A DNA stretch of 64,000 nt from Eutreptiella sp. 'Long Island Sound 2002' (GCA_964036045.1 OZ038384.1:23613000-23676999); one strand, 5' to 3'. Counted from the stretch's first letter, positions 1-11,330 are shown. Numbers and translations: made by a program. Notes: generated by a model from the sequence alone, not told the origin.

Positions 1-820
1 CGCCAAGGCATGCTGTCTTTTCTATGTGCCGGCACGTACTCTATCCTTTCTTTAGGGTTGGTTTCACGTATATGTTAAAAACAGGTTGCAATTGGTGCTT
101 ATCCCAAGAGAAGTCAATGAAACACAGTTGGCCCATCCCATTACTGCTAAATGCTGCCCCATCGCACCGTCCAATGTGGAATAGGCCCACTCAGCAGTTA
201 TCCGCCTCTGTCTACATGACAATGCTCTCGTGCCTGTTCATTCACTGGTTTTCAACCTCTTTCAAATGTGAAGATGCCCAAAGGGCAGCCTATATTGGGG
301 CACCCAACATTTCAAAAATTGGCACATGTAATGGCACGTAAATGCTGCAAGAACAAACGTGGTGATCAGATACTACATGTGGAGGACTTAGGTGTGTATG
401 TAAGATGAGGTGATATTTACTTGCCCTCGGACTTGCCAATTAGGTTTCGTTGAATTCGCGTACCATAGGCAAAGATCCGGCCTGACAGACGGGACAACAA
501 CGCAGGATTACATCAACCTAAGTACTAAAAACCCTGGAAAACATTGACGAAGGGGCAAACCAAATTTGGCTCCTCCCAATGCACCTCAATGACACCCCAT
601 CCTATGGGCCAATGCTTGTTGAGCAAAAATTTAACATATATTTGATTGTTATAAAAAAAGACCACAGACACGATATCGTGAATGTATGTTCTTCAAACAA
701 ACGTGGCAACAATAACAACATACTCCACACGGGGGCATGCATTGGCGATTGGGGGCCATTTAGGGAACAATACCTGCCATAAAAGCCTAGCTGCTTGGTC
801 GGCAAGGTCCTCTCTCTTGA
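1..820. other. AT-rich non-coding stretch
   Basis: No convincing coding frame is visible on either strand. The open frames here are short, lack recognisable domains and look like chance. Base composition is AT-richer than the rest of the window and matches the following 3.3 kb. I see no repeat unit, RNA gene or promoter that I can support. Confidence 0.5.
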
Positions 821-2987
821 TTATCCTAATGGGTTTGGCCCCCGGGCGGGTTGGCGGTTGAGGGCGATTAGCGCATGCCCTTGCCGCTGGACCACACCTG
901 TGAGCATGTGGATTTGCTTTCGTAGGCCCTCTACCTCTGAATTCTCACCCTTTGGGGCCATTCCCTCCTCAGTTTCTTGCCGCATCTGGTCTACCAGCCC
1001 TTGTACCTTCCCCACCCTCTGGGACAAATCTCTGCCTACGGTACGGGTGGTTTGTATGGCGCCACACAAGCATGCTATTTTCAAACAAAATTGTTGCAAC
1101 GTATTTCCTTCATCTCCCACTTGGGATAGCCATTCCCTTGTCTTGCAATGCCACCGAGGACATTAGGTTCTCGGTGGCCTTTTCCACTTCGCAGAGTGCG
1201 TGGGTCTGGCTCTCAATTAAGTTTTGCATCTCCTCCAAGCAGGACCTGGTAGAATGCAACCATTTTTCCATACCTGGGTTTCCTCCAGAGTCTTCTTCCA
1301 CATACGTCACAATAGGTCTTGCCACATCCAGGATCTTCTTCATCAGCATCTCTTGAGTAGGCTTCAGGAGGTTTTCCTCCACTCTTTGCATCATGGTCTG
1401 GCACTGTTTATCCATCACTTTACACACAAAGCTGCAGGTCTTGTTCTCTCATTCTTGCAGCCCCACTCTCCCACTCTTCTTGTCTTTGCATTACGCACTC
1501 TTGCATCTTTTGCAAATTTTCTTGCAAGGTATCGTCCCCTTTCCCTTTTTCTCTTTGCATCACAAGAAGGGCCCTTTCAGCACCCTTGGCTTCCCTTGAC
1601 TCTTGTAACGCTCCAACTCGGCCGGCCTCACCAGATGTCCTTCCATTGGTTAAACCTTTTCCATATGCCTTCCCTCTAGTCGTTCGCACACCTGATGGCG
1701 TTCACAAACTTCTTGCCTCAGGTCTGGAAGGAAGTTCAGCACTTGTTGGTATAGATTTTCGATCTCTCTCGATAGGGCTTCCTTCTCGGTGTCCTCTTCA
1801 TGCAGCTCCATCATGGTGTCCCTCTTCGTCACAAGGGCGTCCCCCTGGAGGCCAGTAGATTGTAGAGGCGATGGTCGACCGTCTCCATGACGGAATTGGT
1901 AGTGAGGGGCCGGTAGAGCACCCACTTCTTGTCCAAGACTCTCCTGCTCGTCACGCGTATGCTCCTGAGATGATAGGTGAGAGGGCATAGGGCTAGGTAG
2001 AACCTGATTTTTCATGGGTACTGCCTGCTCTGCATGGATAGTGTGGCTTGATGGCAACCAATCAGGTTTCATGAGTGTCCATCCCACTAGGAAGGAAGCT
2101 CCTCCCCTCAGGACTCTCTTCCTCCCCACAGGCTTGGGGTAAAAGTGAGTGTTCGGTGATTGCCGAGGCATCTAGGAGACTGTAAGGAGGTGGGGGTGCC
2201 TCCTCTTCGCAGCTCAGGGCTTGTGGTTTCATGGGAACTAGAGCTTGTTCGGCCCCAGTGGGGTTGCAAATAAGGGTGCTTACTTCCCTTGCCCCCATGA
2301 TTCCAAGTGGATGCACTCTAGATGGAAACCTCGGGCCGTGGTCTACTAGGTGACCATGTTCACGCTGCTCAGGTCTAGCTTGACTGTTCCAAACTAGATG
2401 TGGGTAGGAGTAGTGGCTCCATATTGGCTTGCGTCCACTAGGAACGCTTCTCGGCGCTCAAATGGAGAGATCCCCTCTTCCTTTTCGGTGTGTACTGCAA
2501 CAAGGGCACCAGCTAGCATAGAACCAAGTGGTGAGCTCGCATGTTGGTTGCTGATCGCCATTTTTTTGTAGAGATCTGCTTGTGGTGCCATGGAATTCAT
2601 GTTCCCCTCCATGTTCATTGGTTCCATAGGCACTACTCGGCCACCTAGCGTGTTTTCGGGCTCATAGGTCACTGAGGCCATCTCATTGTGGCCTGAAGGT
2701 TTGGACTTGGTGTCCAAGAAGTCCAGTCTGTCCAGTCAGAGAGGGCTCACCCCTCCCCGACTCATGGTTAGGGTGCTGCGGGTAGTGGAATGTACCCTGG
2801 TGCGTCGGCTACCATGTTTCTTACGCCTTTTCAAGCTTGGTCCCATTGAAATGCTCGGACCATTGTGGTCCAAGTCCTCAGAGAAAAACTTGGGACTTTT
2901 GAGGTACACTTTCTCCATTGAAAAATCCCAACTTATGGGGTCCTTGCTCTCCAAGGGTTCTTCATAGTTTTCATCCAACTCATTCAA
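821..2987 (-). pseudogene. Remnant of a coiled-coil protein gene
   Basis: Successive minus-strand segments read as one protein broken by stops and frame changes: 2987-2736, then the same frame again 2717-2394 after one TGA, 2316-2062, 2171-1650, 1689-1420, 1427-1110 and 1120-821. The first part is acidic with a basic patch (LKRRKKHGSRR). The last ~300 residues are rich in E, Q, K, R, M and L in heptad-like order (for example LQENLQKMQECVMQRQEEW), as in a long coiled coil. A VPM(E/K) motif recurs in three segments (about 2630, 2220 and 2010), suggesting internal repeats. I do not recognise the family. The breaks could be frameshifts in a dead gene or introns in a live one, and I could not assign splice sites. 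Composition differs from the retroelements, so this is the best candidate for host-derived coding DNA in the window. Confidence 0.45.
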
Positions 2988-4146
2988 ATGTTTTTCATGA
3001 AAAACTTCGTTCTCCTATTTTTTCCCCATAGGCAGAAGGTCGCATGGCCACGGCACTGGACCAAAGTAGGTAAAACTGGCGTACTCCTGCATGAGCTGGC
3101 GCCAACCTTAGCTGTCAACGTAAGGAACCACTTCAGGTGAGTAATAGGTTCACTCTTGTTGACAATTGATGTAGATACACAAGAAGTGCAAACCAAAAGC
3201 AAAGTAGAGACAATCACGTAGGAGGTACAAAGTAGTTCCTTTTTTTAGGCTTCAAAAAACATTGGAACAACATTTTTTGTTTGACGTTTAAAAGTTTTTC
3301 ATGTTCCTTCAACACTCTCTTGGTGTTTAGGAATTTCTGTGTTTGATGTGCACTTGTGGGATTTGGTGCCTTGGGTAGGTGGTGACTTAGGGTTTGTTGG
3401 GCATTTAATTGGTTGGGCACTTACTGCCAACTATTGGGTAGCGTTCGAACCGCCATCCCGCATGCGCAACATCTGCACGCAGCGCTTTTGCTGCAACAAA
3501 AGCTTTGCATCCGTCTGGGCTTTCTGGAGCAACTTATATCTTTGTTTAGATCCCCAAAATCTCATTTATATGACCTTTTCAATGAACGTCCATCCTTGAT
3601 TCAGCACCACAACCGCCAACATTTTTTCTGTCCACTGTTGGGGCTTCTGCAATTGGCCAGGGCACAGACACCACAATTTCTATGTTGATATGTCATATAT
3701 ATCCCCTTTTGTACATGTTGATGCATTCCTTTCCTCCCTTGGGCTCTCCTTGATGCTTGGGGTTGAAGAATGGGAATGGCTGCATGATCATGCCAATGCA
3801 TTTCAATGGGTTCAAGGTTGTTTGCCTGGTTGCATGCACACATGCTCTTCCTCCAGTCCTTTTTTTTTTATGGATTTGACAAATGGGAATCAATTTGGAA
3901 ACGAAATCCAAAGGAAATGTAATCAATCCGGCGATATATAGTTGAGTGAAATCTGGCAATCCTTTCATGCTGCCGGGATTGGTTGCACTGACTTGCAGGA
4001 CAAGTCTCGGGATATCTGACGTGTTGTGCCAGAATCACAGGGCATCTGGGAATGTTTCGATAGTGCAAACAATAAAATATGCAAAAAATCGTTTCATTCC
4101 CAACGTCCCCTTTTGTGACACCCAACGTTAGATAAAACAGCATCAA
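2988..4146. other. AT-rich spacer before the recombinase element
   Basis: Contains short homopolymers (T9 near 3868) and scattered open frames of fewer than 95 codons without domains. Composition changes abruptly at about 4147, where GC-rich coding sequence of the tyrosine-recombinase element begins. I see no gene, repeat array or terminal inverted repeat here. Confidence 0.5.
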
Positions 4147-4155
4147 TCACCACCA

Positions 4156-4908
4156 GTGACCGTCCTGGCCTATCAGAATAGTCACAACATGGTCTACCGT
4201 GCCTTTCCGCGGCACACGTACTTGACTGACACCATCATGGATGCCCCAATCCTGGACACCATCTTTCGTGTCCCAGCGTCTATGGGATTGAGTTATCCGC
4301 CCTGCAATGCTCTTACCTGGTGGGAGGGGCGCTGTATCTTGCCCATCGGCATCAGGTGGGACCCAGGCACGCTTACCACCGAGGTTGCTACAGTGGCGCA
4401 CATCGCGCCGGAGCCACACTGCGTGGCCTTCGCCTATGCTGCCGGAGCCATTGTGGTGCGGGACAGTTGGCACGGGGGTGGCCCAATGGGCGCGCGGTTT
4501 GACGCTGGGAGGGCGACCTACGGCGACACCAAGTCGCGCTGGGCTGGCGTCTTTGCTTCTTTCCACCGTCGCCATTGCGGCCTGCTTGTTCAGCCCGAGG
4601 CTGTGTACGCGCCCTGTTGGCGGCAGCAGGAGACAGAGTGTGGGGTTGAGGCCATGAATAACACCCTTCAGACCATCTACACGCTTACAGGGCCAGGGAC
4701 CCTTACTAGGGCCCACATTCCTGAGGCCGAGAACGTCTATCTGGTGCTTTTGCTGGCAGGGATTGAGGCGGCAAATCCCACGAGTTTCTGCAGGTCTGTT
4801 TTGCTGTCTTGTGCTCGAACTATGCAGAGGCGCCGTCCCCTGTGCCCAATTCATCCGTCCCCTTGGTGCTGGTCCCTTCCAGGGAAGCGACGTGCCCGCC
4901 TGGGCTAG
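4156..4908 (+). CDS. Ulp1/C48-like cysteine protease region (fragment)
   Basis: The 250-codon frame has the layout of a Ulp1-type SUMO/ubiquitin-like protease core. His88 lies in PHCVAFAY, followed by a strand and Asp103 in VVRDSWHGG. Gln158 and Cys162 lie in RQQETECGVEAMNN, matching the family pattern H..., D-S, Q...CG. These enzymes cut ubiquitin-like modifiers or polyproteins. The region is N-terminal in the tyrosine-recombinase element, so a role in processing the element's own gag-like polyprotein is as plausible as an action on host SUMO. The ATG may not be the true start because the frame is open slightly upstream. The frame ends at 4908 and coding continues in another frame, so the protein is truncated by a frameshift. 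Assignment rests on motif order only; other papain-fold proteases are possible. Confidence 0.55.
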   Translation: MTVLAYQNSHNMVYRAFPRHTYLTDTIMDAPILDTIFRVPASMGLSYPPCNALTWWEGRCILPIGIRWDPGTLTTEVATVAHIAPEPHCVAFAYAAGAIVVRDSWHGGGPMGARFDAGRATYGDTKSRWAGVFASFHRRHCGLLVQPEAVYAPCWRQQETECGVEAMNNTLQTIYTLTGPGTLTRAHIPEAENVYLVLLLAGIEAANPTSFCRSVLLSCARTMQRRRPLCPIHPSPWCWSLPGKRRARLG

Positions 4909-5814
4909 TTTTTTCGCCCTGGTGGGGCCTGTTTCCCCCCCCCACTGCCGTGCCCGGTGCAGAGCAGTTCCAGGTGACACGGACTCCGCGCGGCAAGGTT
5001 GTCCCCATTCCTGACCCAGTCATCCGCGGGGAGGTGACCCCACCCGTGGGGGCTGACACACGCACCTCTACCATACCGACGTTGGCAACACAACGGTCAT
5101 CGCTGGGAACTGCGCTGTCTGTCGCGCCCCGGGAGGGGGCCCCTGGGCCCGGATCAACTCTGGTTGCGTCCTGCGGGACATGCCGCGACTGCTCGAACCC
5201 CCGGCCGCCCAATCACGTGTGCAGAGGCTTGGGCCACTGGCATCACCCCGCCTTTATAAAGATCGCTAAGGGGGTCCACGGCGGTGTGGGTGCACTACTA
5301 CCATGCGCTGGGGTTGCTGTCTACTCGCCATGGAAATCGCGGGGTTGCACACTTGCTTGGTCCATGCATCTTTGGCCCAGCCGCACGCCGTTTTCCGCGT
5401 CCTCGATTCAGAGGGGGAGCTGCAGTGGGACGCTGTTTCTACGGGGGACGCGTGCGCTACAGGGCTGTCCGCTGACACAATTTTGTTTGCGCCGTGGGAA
5501 GGCGCGACGGCCATGCGTCAGAATGAAGTGGATCGCGCGCTCCGTGACTTGCCGCGCGGGTCGCATATCAGCCTGTCCATGGCGCGCCGTGGAGCTCATC
5601 GGGTCCACTGCGTGGTGTGGCTTCTGGGAGCCCCTACTCGGTCGGCCCTGGGTGAGGCTGAGGTCCTCTCGCGCTGGTACAAAAATCCTGTCAGTGCAGG
5701 CCTCAGGATCCCGCCTACCTTCAGCTCCTGGACCCCAAATTCACCTACTTTCTCCTCGGCCGCGTTCAGGCTCTCCCGGAGTTTGTGTCGAGTTGTAGCT
5801 ATGAGGACCACCTT
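4809..5814 (+). pseudogene. Gag-like proline-rich region of the recombinase element
   Basis: Coding potential continues from the protease-like frame in shifting frames. About 4809-5280 reads as a proline- and threonine-rich stretch with a Cys-rich patch (SCGTCRDCSNPRPPNHVC) that could bind zinc. About 5340-5690 reads in frame 2 (LDSEGELQWDAVSTGDACA onward), and about 5690-5812 in frame 3 (LLDPKFTYFLLGRVQALPE). At least two frameshifts separate the parts. Nothing identifies an enzyme; a structural or gag-like role is inferred only from position between protease and recombinase. The GC-rich coding sequence stops sharply at about 5814. Confidence 0.45.
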
Positions 5815-6004
5815 GGACGTTTTCCGCAAAACCTTTGTCTTTCAACTACTTTTTTCTCTCTCTTGTTGCTTGAGATGCAGAACAAAACACAACCTTGCTG
5901 CAGTCTTTGCGACCTGGAAAGACTTCACAAAAAAATGTTCCTTTGGATTCAGCAGAATGTTTGCACCAATCGAAATGCGGAAATATATTCGTCCGTCACG
6001 ACCA

Positions 6005-6480
6005 TTTTGCTTCAACTAGTTATCATTTCACCAACTACCAATACCATGAAATCCATGTTTGTTTCCACCAAAATAGCCTATGTGCAATGGTCTAGGTTCA
6101 ATACTTTGTAGTGATTCCCAACATTTGAAAAACGTTTGTGCGGTTCTCTAATCAGTGAAATCATGCGACAAAGCGTTGCAAATCTTTCATAACAACTGAT
6201 TATCATTTCACCAACCACCCATCGCATGCAATCCATGTCTGTTTCTACCAAAGTAACGTGTTTGCAATGGTCCAGGTTCAATAATTTTTGTTAATACCCA
6301 CCATTTGGAAAATATCTCCGCATGATCACTAAACCATTGGTCCTCAAACCAATGCAATGAGGTGACTGAGCTTAGCAAACCTTTCATTTAACCTAATTGT
6401 CATTTCAGCAACCACCCATACCATCCAATCCATGTTTGTTTGTGCCAAAAGCATCCATTTGTCGTGGTGCACTTGAGAAA
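6005..6480. repeat. Tandem repeat, three diverged units of about 180-198 bp
   Basis: The segment TATCATTTCACCAAC starts at 6021 and 6201 and recurs in a variant form (TGTCATTTCAGCAAC) near 6398. Each is followed by a related sequence containing ATCCATGT, a TTTG(T/C) stretch and CAATGGTC(T/C)AGGTTCAAT. Spacing is 180 and about 198 bp. Units are clearly related but diverged, as in an old satellite. No coding function is apparent. Confidence 0.75.
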
Positions 6481-6814
6481 GCCAAAGCAAACAATCCAGC
6501 AGGCAGCAAAATACCACTGCATTACAATGTTTGTGTGCAAAACCCCTTGGGTACGCTGCATGGACATGCAGCCATGCAACATACTGTACAGTGCATGTAT
6601 GAACTTGTGATGCTGGAAAAATGGAGAAAAATGGCATGCCTTTCTTTATAGCAACTTCCCTTATGCAAACATTAATATCTCTGCAGCATCCCTGCAGCAT
6701 CATCTCTGTCTTTAGCCCGGGACAGTGGTGTGCTAGGCACTGCACTGGCACTGAACAACCTCGTGAGATAGCCTGACAGATGATAGCATGAACAACAGCA
6801 AAATGAGTGGCAGA

Positions 6815-7095
6815 GGCGGGGGGGGGCTGAGAGTGCATTTGAGCAAGAACCCAAATGCGCCAGGCCCTGATCATCTGTGTAGTGATGGCCTGAGAATGGT
6901 AAGCAAGAACATGTGGGGTGAATAGCAGGGGGGGGGGGTAAGGGTGCATAGAAGCAAGAAATCCAACTGTTCTGCCCGGGGGAGCAGCAGGCCGGCAAAT
7001 TGTTCTGACCGGCACAGATCTAATGCTTATGTGATGCACCGTGAGAGGGGGGGGGGGCTGAGAGTGCATTGCAGCAGGGGATTGAATTAAGAATT
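6815..7095. repeat. Short G-run tandem repeat, three units of about 115 bp
   Basis: A run of 8-11 G followed by CTGAGAGTGCAT (or TAAGGGTGCAT) occurs at about 6827, 6939 and 7058, with AGCAAGAA or AGCAGGGG just after. Spacing is 112 and 119 bp. On the minus strand this gives repeated MHSQPPPP-like peptides, which explains a misleading long open frame there. Confidence 0.65.
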
Positions 7096-7688
7096 GCCTC
7101 TGATGTGATGTCGTGTGCTGTGAGTCGGTATGCTGCGATGGGCTGCACGCAAGACTAAGACGGTACGATGCTTGCAACTTGAGACCACAGTTTTATGCAG
7201 TGCGTCCACTGACCTGCCCTTAGGGTCAGCAGTTCACCTCAGTGCCTGCCTCTTTTGTCCATCCCCTCCCCAGAAAACACTGAGATGTAGAGAACTCTTT
7301 GTGGGTTGAGTGCACATTTGGCACAGCGCTGGTCCCAAAGAGCAAAGCTACTACTGGACAAACTACAAATTACCTGAAGAGTTAAATCTGATACCATAGA
7401 TTCGCAACAACTGATGCCATGGTTTGCTGCCATAATGCTGCAGCAGGAGCGTACTTTGGATACAGCATATTAGGATACAAGGGGCCAAAGCTGCTGGTGT
7501 GTATTGCTTCATCGAAATCAAACAAAAAATGACTATTTGCACTCAAAAACAATGCCTCAGAAAAAAACTGAGAGAAACACGTCAATGCAGAAAACATAGA
7601 AGGCTTGACGGCGGCGAAACAACAAATCGCACACGCCACATGGCACCAGGATACACACATACGGAGATGCATGGTGTTATGACAACAT

Positions 7689-7907
7689 CTATGTATACCA
7701 TACCCGACCACAAAGCATCATGTTGCCACCACCGATGTCACCAATCGCACCGTTGAGCATGCTGGCGTCATTACGATAAACACCATCATTAACACCAGCT
7801 ACCGCAGCACCATGTGTGCCACCCAGATTGGCATCCATTCCACCAATCGAATTGCCACCTGCACCAACACCTATATATAGGTGCCTGCAATTGGTGTCTG
7901 TGACAAT
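7689..7907 (-). CDS. Gly/Asn-rich exon-like open stretch
   Basis: Seventy-two sense codons are open on the minus strand between a TGA and a TAG. The peptide is strikingly regular, rich in Gly, Asn and Asp (for example VGAGGNSIGGMDANLGG), and differs in character from random AT-rich translation. There is no ATG near its upstream end, so if real it would be a terminal exon or gene fragment. I do not recognise it and saw no matching upstream exon. Confidence 0.25.
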   Translation of the reverse strand: MVTDTNCRHLYIGVGAGGNSIGGMDANLGGTHGAAVAGVNDGVYRNDASMLNGAIGDIGGGNMMLCGRVWYT

Positions 7908-8299
7908 TCAATACAGCCTTTGTGTGGTTTGAAACTCAATACATAACGTGTGCCAAATTTCTGGACACTGAAAGTTTACAATTTGGATGAGGATCAGCAG
8001 GAAGGCCGGCTGCAAATCAGACGAAGCAATTCAAGTAGGATAGGGCCAGGTTTGAACAGCGAATCTAGAAACAGAACAAAACAAAAGAGAAATCAGACGA
8101 TCTTCTTATTGCCTCTGCTCGCTGCCGGTTTGCTGCCCAGTGCGCGGTTTTCTCTCGCTGTAGCGCCTAATCCACATAAAATATTGCCTCCTCGGTGCAC
8201 GTCTTCCTCCCTACCTTTATCACGGCAGTGCTTTGCTTTACTTGTTTACTTTCAGTGCACAATGCGACACGCTAAGAAACTGGCAAAGAACTGTCGCTG

Positions 8300-9740
8300 C
8301 ACCACTGGGGGGAAAACACCTCTCTCAATGGGTCATTTCTGGGCCTCAAGAAGGCAATCAATTTCTCCTATGACAACAGGGGGAGTGACTACGGCGACGA
8401 GGCCGCGGATCCCTTCTAGGTCGGTGCCCTGCGTAGCCAGCTCGACGATCTGGCGCACGCTCTGTTCGCGTCCATGGGGAGCGCCCCCGCAGGCACCTGG
8501 AGGGTCCTGGATGCCAAGAGCTGGCACCTGCTGGGCAAGGCCCTGGAGTGTCCTCGCCATGTGCATCCCCTCGTGTGGTCTGGCATGTGACCAAAGGCAC
8601 GCCGGTCCCAACTACCGTTGATTCACTGCATCTGCCATCTCCCGGACAAGTTCAACAACACGCCGCTACCGAAGGCGGTGGTCGAGCAGCCTCAACGAGT
8701 GGCAAGGAAGTACCACTAGGACGGGATCACCGTTTCGTCCTCGCTGTCCACAGTGGCGCATCAACGTTCAGACAGACCCGTATTTCCGCGGGGCGGTGTC
8801 CTGTGCAACACGCAAGGCACGTGTCACCACATTACGCCCACAGAAATTAGCCCCACCCAGCTACACCGACTTTGACGTGCTCGAGGCCCAGTTACGGCAT
8901 AGCGATGCCTGGTACCTGTTGCAACTGGCTCCTTGCAGCGTGCAACAGCGACACACGGCACCTTAACCCGGAGAGCCTGCGCATCGCGGACACCACTGGT
9001 GCCCATTTTAACGTCGCGGTCGAGGCCCCGTTCACAGAGGGTAAGGGTGCATTCTTTCTGGGGCCGTACACCATTCAAAGTACTATCCCTGCCGCCGTGG
9101 CCAAGCAGCTGAAGGCGTTCTTCCAAGAGCGGCGACAGGCGGCACAGCGGGCTTTCCTGCATCAGGACCCTGGCAATCGCCCTATCGCGCCTTGTTCCAG
9201 ACTGCCCAGCGTGAGCTGTCAGTGGCCTTGGCCAGTTTCCCTGATCACAGCTGCCACAGCATACGCTGTAGGGCCTTGGTCTGCAACGCCAGGGCTGTGG
9301 CTACTGACGCCGAGCTCCAGTTGCTGTCCGGTCACAAGGGCCGGGATGCCTTCCTCCGTTACCTCGGCAGGGCGCATGAGAGCACTGAAGCGGCTGGCGT
9401 AGCCGCCTCCAGGGCAACCAAGCACTTGCGTGCAGTCAGCCCGACAGGCGGGGACGTCGCCACCCTGATGAAGATGGGACGCTCGTTGGGGATCAACGGG
9501 GAGCGCAGACGTCGTGTGCGGGGCCCACCGTCTCTCTTCCCCCGGCGGGCGCCTCCGTCGCCTGAGTTAGGGCTGACGGATGACTACGATGGAACCCAGG
9601 ATGCGATCAAGGACTGGACCCTCCATGCCCATGGTGTCTCTACGCTCCACCTGCCGGTAGTGCGCGCCTCCATCCAGTCTGATTACCTCCTAAGGGCTTT
9701 TGACGGTGCTGTCACTCTGTTACAGAGCGCCGAGTGCTAA
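8300..9740 (+). pseudogene. Tyrosine recombinase of the DIRS/VIPER-like element
   Basis: Coding sequence in shifting frames reads into a clear C-terminal tyrosine recombinase domain in the frame 9192-9740. It has the HxxR box CHSIRCRALV (His22 and Arg25 of that frame), then LLSGHKGRDAFLRYLG with the GH pair and the nucleophile Tyr57. Upstream pieces at 8300-8580, 8770-8960 and 8990-9200 are in other frames, with in-frame TAG (about 8386) and TGA (about 8577). In this family the recombinase integrates a circular DNA copy by strand exchange, replacing a DDE integrase. The frame continues past the Tyr with a basic, low-complexity tail and ends at a TAA just before the RT. Frameshifts make this copy non-functional. 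Confidence 0.68.
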
Positions 9741-10458
9741 GGGATCGCCGATCGCCCACTCCTCGCTGCATCGCAGGTGCCTGTCTCCAGGTTGACACAA
9801 CAGCATTTGACCCAGCTCCTGGAGATGGGGAAGATACGACCCCTGGGGCCAGGAGATTTGCTCCGGCGTGCGTGGCTTCACCGTGCCCCAGCCCGGCAAG
9901 AGACGCTCGCGGCCCGTCGTTGAGACCCTCTACGATCCCTTCTTCCAGCAGTCGCTTGTTCCCCCGCTACCCTACCCCTACTGCGTTGAGCGCGGCCGTT
10001 GCATTTTGGCTTACACATACCGGCTGGAGCTCGACCACTTCGCCTGGTTCGACCAGGTCCCGTTGCTGGGCGTGGGCAGCTACCATGTCATGCGCTCCGC
10101 CATGCGATTCCAGTGGGAAGGTGCAGAGCATGAGTTGTTTTGTCTGGAGCGCCTCCCCATGGGTGCCACACAATCTTGCGGGATCTTTAACACAGCCACA
10201 TGAACGCTCATGGAGCCCATCATCCGGATGGATGGGGTGTTCATTTCCTCCATGGTTGAAAATGTTATCATCTGCTCAAATGACCCGGACCGTTTTGTTG
10301 AGGCCATACAACTTTACCTGATGCGTGCAGAGCGGTGTTCCTCTGATCTGAACGCCATTGAGGATGCAGGCGGCAAGGTTCCCTTGCCCTCCGATCGAGA
10401 GGATCTTCTGCGCCTGGGCGCACAAGTCAGCTCCAGGCCAGCTGCCTTCTTGGGGTAG
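9735..10458 (+). pseudogene. Reverse transcriptase of the DIRS/VIPER-like element
   Basis: Motif A reads LELDHFAWFDQVPL and motif B reads ERLPMGATQS, typical of the DIRS/VIPER branch of RTs. Motif C, expected to be (Y/H)VDD-like, reads MVENVIICSND, so both catalytic acids appear substituted (Glu and Asn). Two pieces in the same frame, 9868-10203 and 10210-10458, are separated by one TGA. The upstream start is ambiguous because of a frame change near 9800. The gene lies directly downstream of the recombinase, as in related elements. It would copy element RNA in a cytoplasmic or nuclear particle but is probably inactive here. Confidence 0.65.
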
Positions 10459-10460
10459 GA

Positions 10461-11330
10461 GTGTGTGGGCCACCAGGTGCGGATTCAGCGGCGCAAAGTC
10501 GCCAAGCTGATAGCTGCATTTGCGCAGAAGCGGGATGCGTGCGAAGACCCCCGCGCCGTCAACTGGCCTCCTTTGTGGGGCTGTGCTCGTGGATGGCGAA
10601 CACCCTCAACGTCTCGCTGCGGGAGCATTGGGACATACTTTGCTTCCTCTTCCGTGTGGCCCAGCAGGTCGGTAGCTGGGATATGTAGTTCCCCATCACG
10701 CCCCGTGTCCTTGACGTTTCGACCCCAGTGTTCACAGTTTGGGCCAGCAACCAGCCCGTTGTACTGCACTACCCGCCCTTACCTTCTCTGGTGGGGGACC
10801 ACTACGCAGCGTTGGCCATCGTGGACGCCAGCGGCATGGTGTATGAAGCGTATATCTGCTTTACAGATTGTCGCATCTTTGAGTTCATCGGACGTCGGCA
10901 TGGTGACCTGCGACACTCGGCGTGGGCTGCGCGTGTTCAGGGGCTCAAGATCGTGGAGTGGCTTCAGGGGCACCTGCCGCAGGGCGCTTGTATTCCGGTG
11001 TTAACTGACCACAGCGCCACGTGTCATGGTCAGCTTCGGTCTGGTTCCGCCCCGGGCGGGTTCTCCTTGGCCTACCACCTGAACGCCTTTTTGAGGACCA
11101 TGTACTCCTTCAGCCCTGATGCCGCCGCGTTTTACGTCGACGGCCCTGAGAACGTTGCCAACGCTCCCTCGCGCGCTGCCCGCTTGGGCAGCGGGCAGCT
11201 TGTTAAGGAAGTTTTCTTCACATGCAATTTCCCTCGCTGGCTGCCTATTTCCATCCGTTTCTGCAGCTCAGGGTGTGCCCCTGGTGGTGTGTCTAAGTGC
11301 GTGGCACCTGTGGGCAGGCTTGGTCTGTGA
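10461..11330 (+). pseudogene. RNase H domain of the DIRS/VIPER-like element
   Basis: After two in-frame TAG codons (10456-10458 and 10686-10688) and a frame change, the frame 10728-11330 reads an RNase H fold: AIVDASGMVYEAYI with Asp33, VLTDHSATCHGQ with Asp94, and YVDGPENVANAPSR near the end. The helix expected to supply a Glu (HSAWAARVQGL) lacks it, and the last catalytic Asp is Asn (VANAPS). The domain would degrade the RNA strand during reverse transcription. Loss of two of the four acids together with the stops argues for a dead copy. The segment 10465-10690 between RT and RNase H reads as a basic helical connector. Confidence 0.6.

Larger units (their letters stand above)
5815..8300. 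other. AT-rich block interrupting the recombinase element
   Basis: About 2.5 kb of AT-richer DNA separates the N-terminal part of the element from its recombinase. It holds two short tandem-repeat arrays (6005-6480 and 6815-7095) and an exon-like open stretch (7689-7907, minus). I found no splice signals at the edges and no terminal repeats proving a separate transposon. It could be a later insertion, an intron-like spacer, or a rearrangement joining two element fragments. The 277-codon minus-strand frame across 6344-7177 is a by-product of the repeats. Confidence 0.5.

Noticed and set aside
4147-4980. A 277-codon minus-strand frame opposite the Ulp1-like region.
   Set aside because: No domain is visible, and the plus strand carries ordered catalytic motifs.
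6344-7177. A 277-codon minus-strand open frame.
   Set aside because: It crosses two tandem-repeat arrays, its peptide is built from the repeat units, and no domain is visible.
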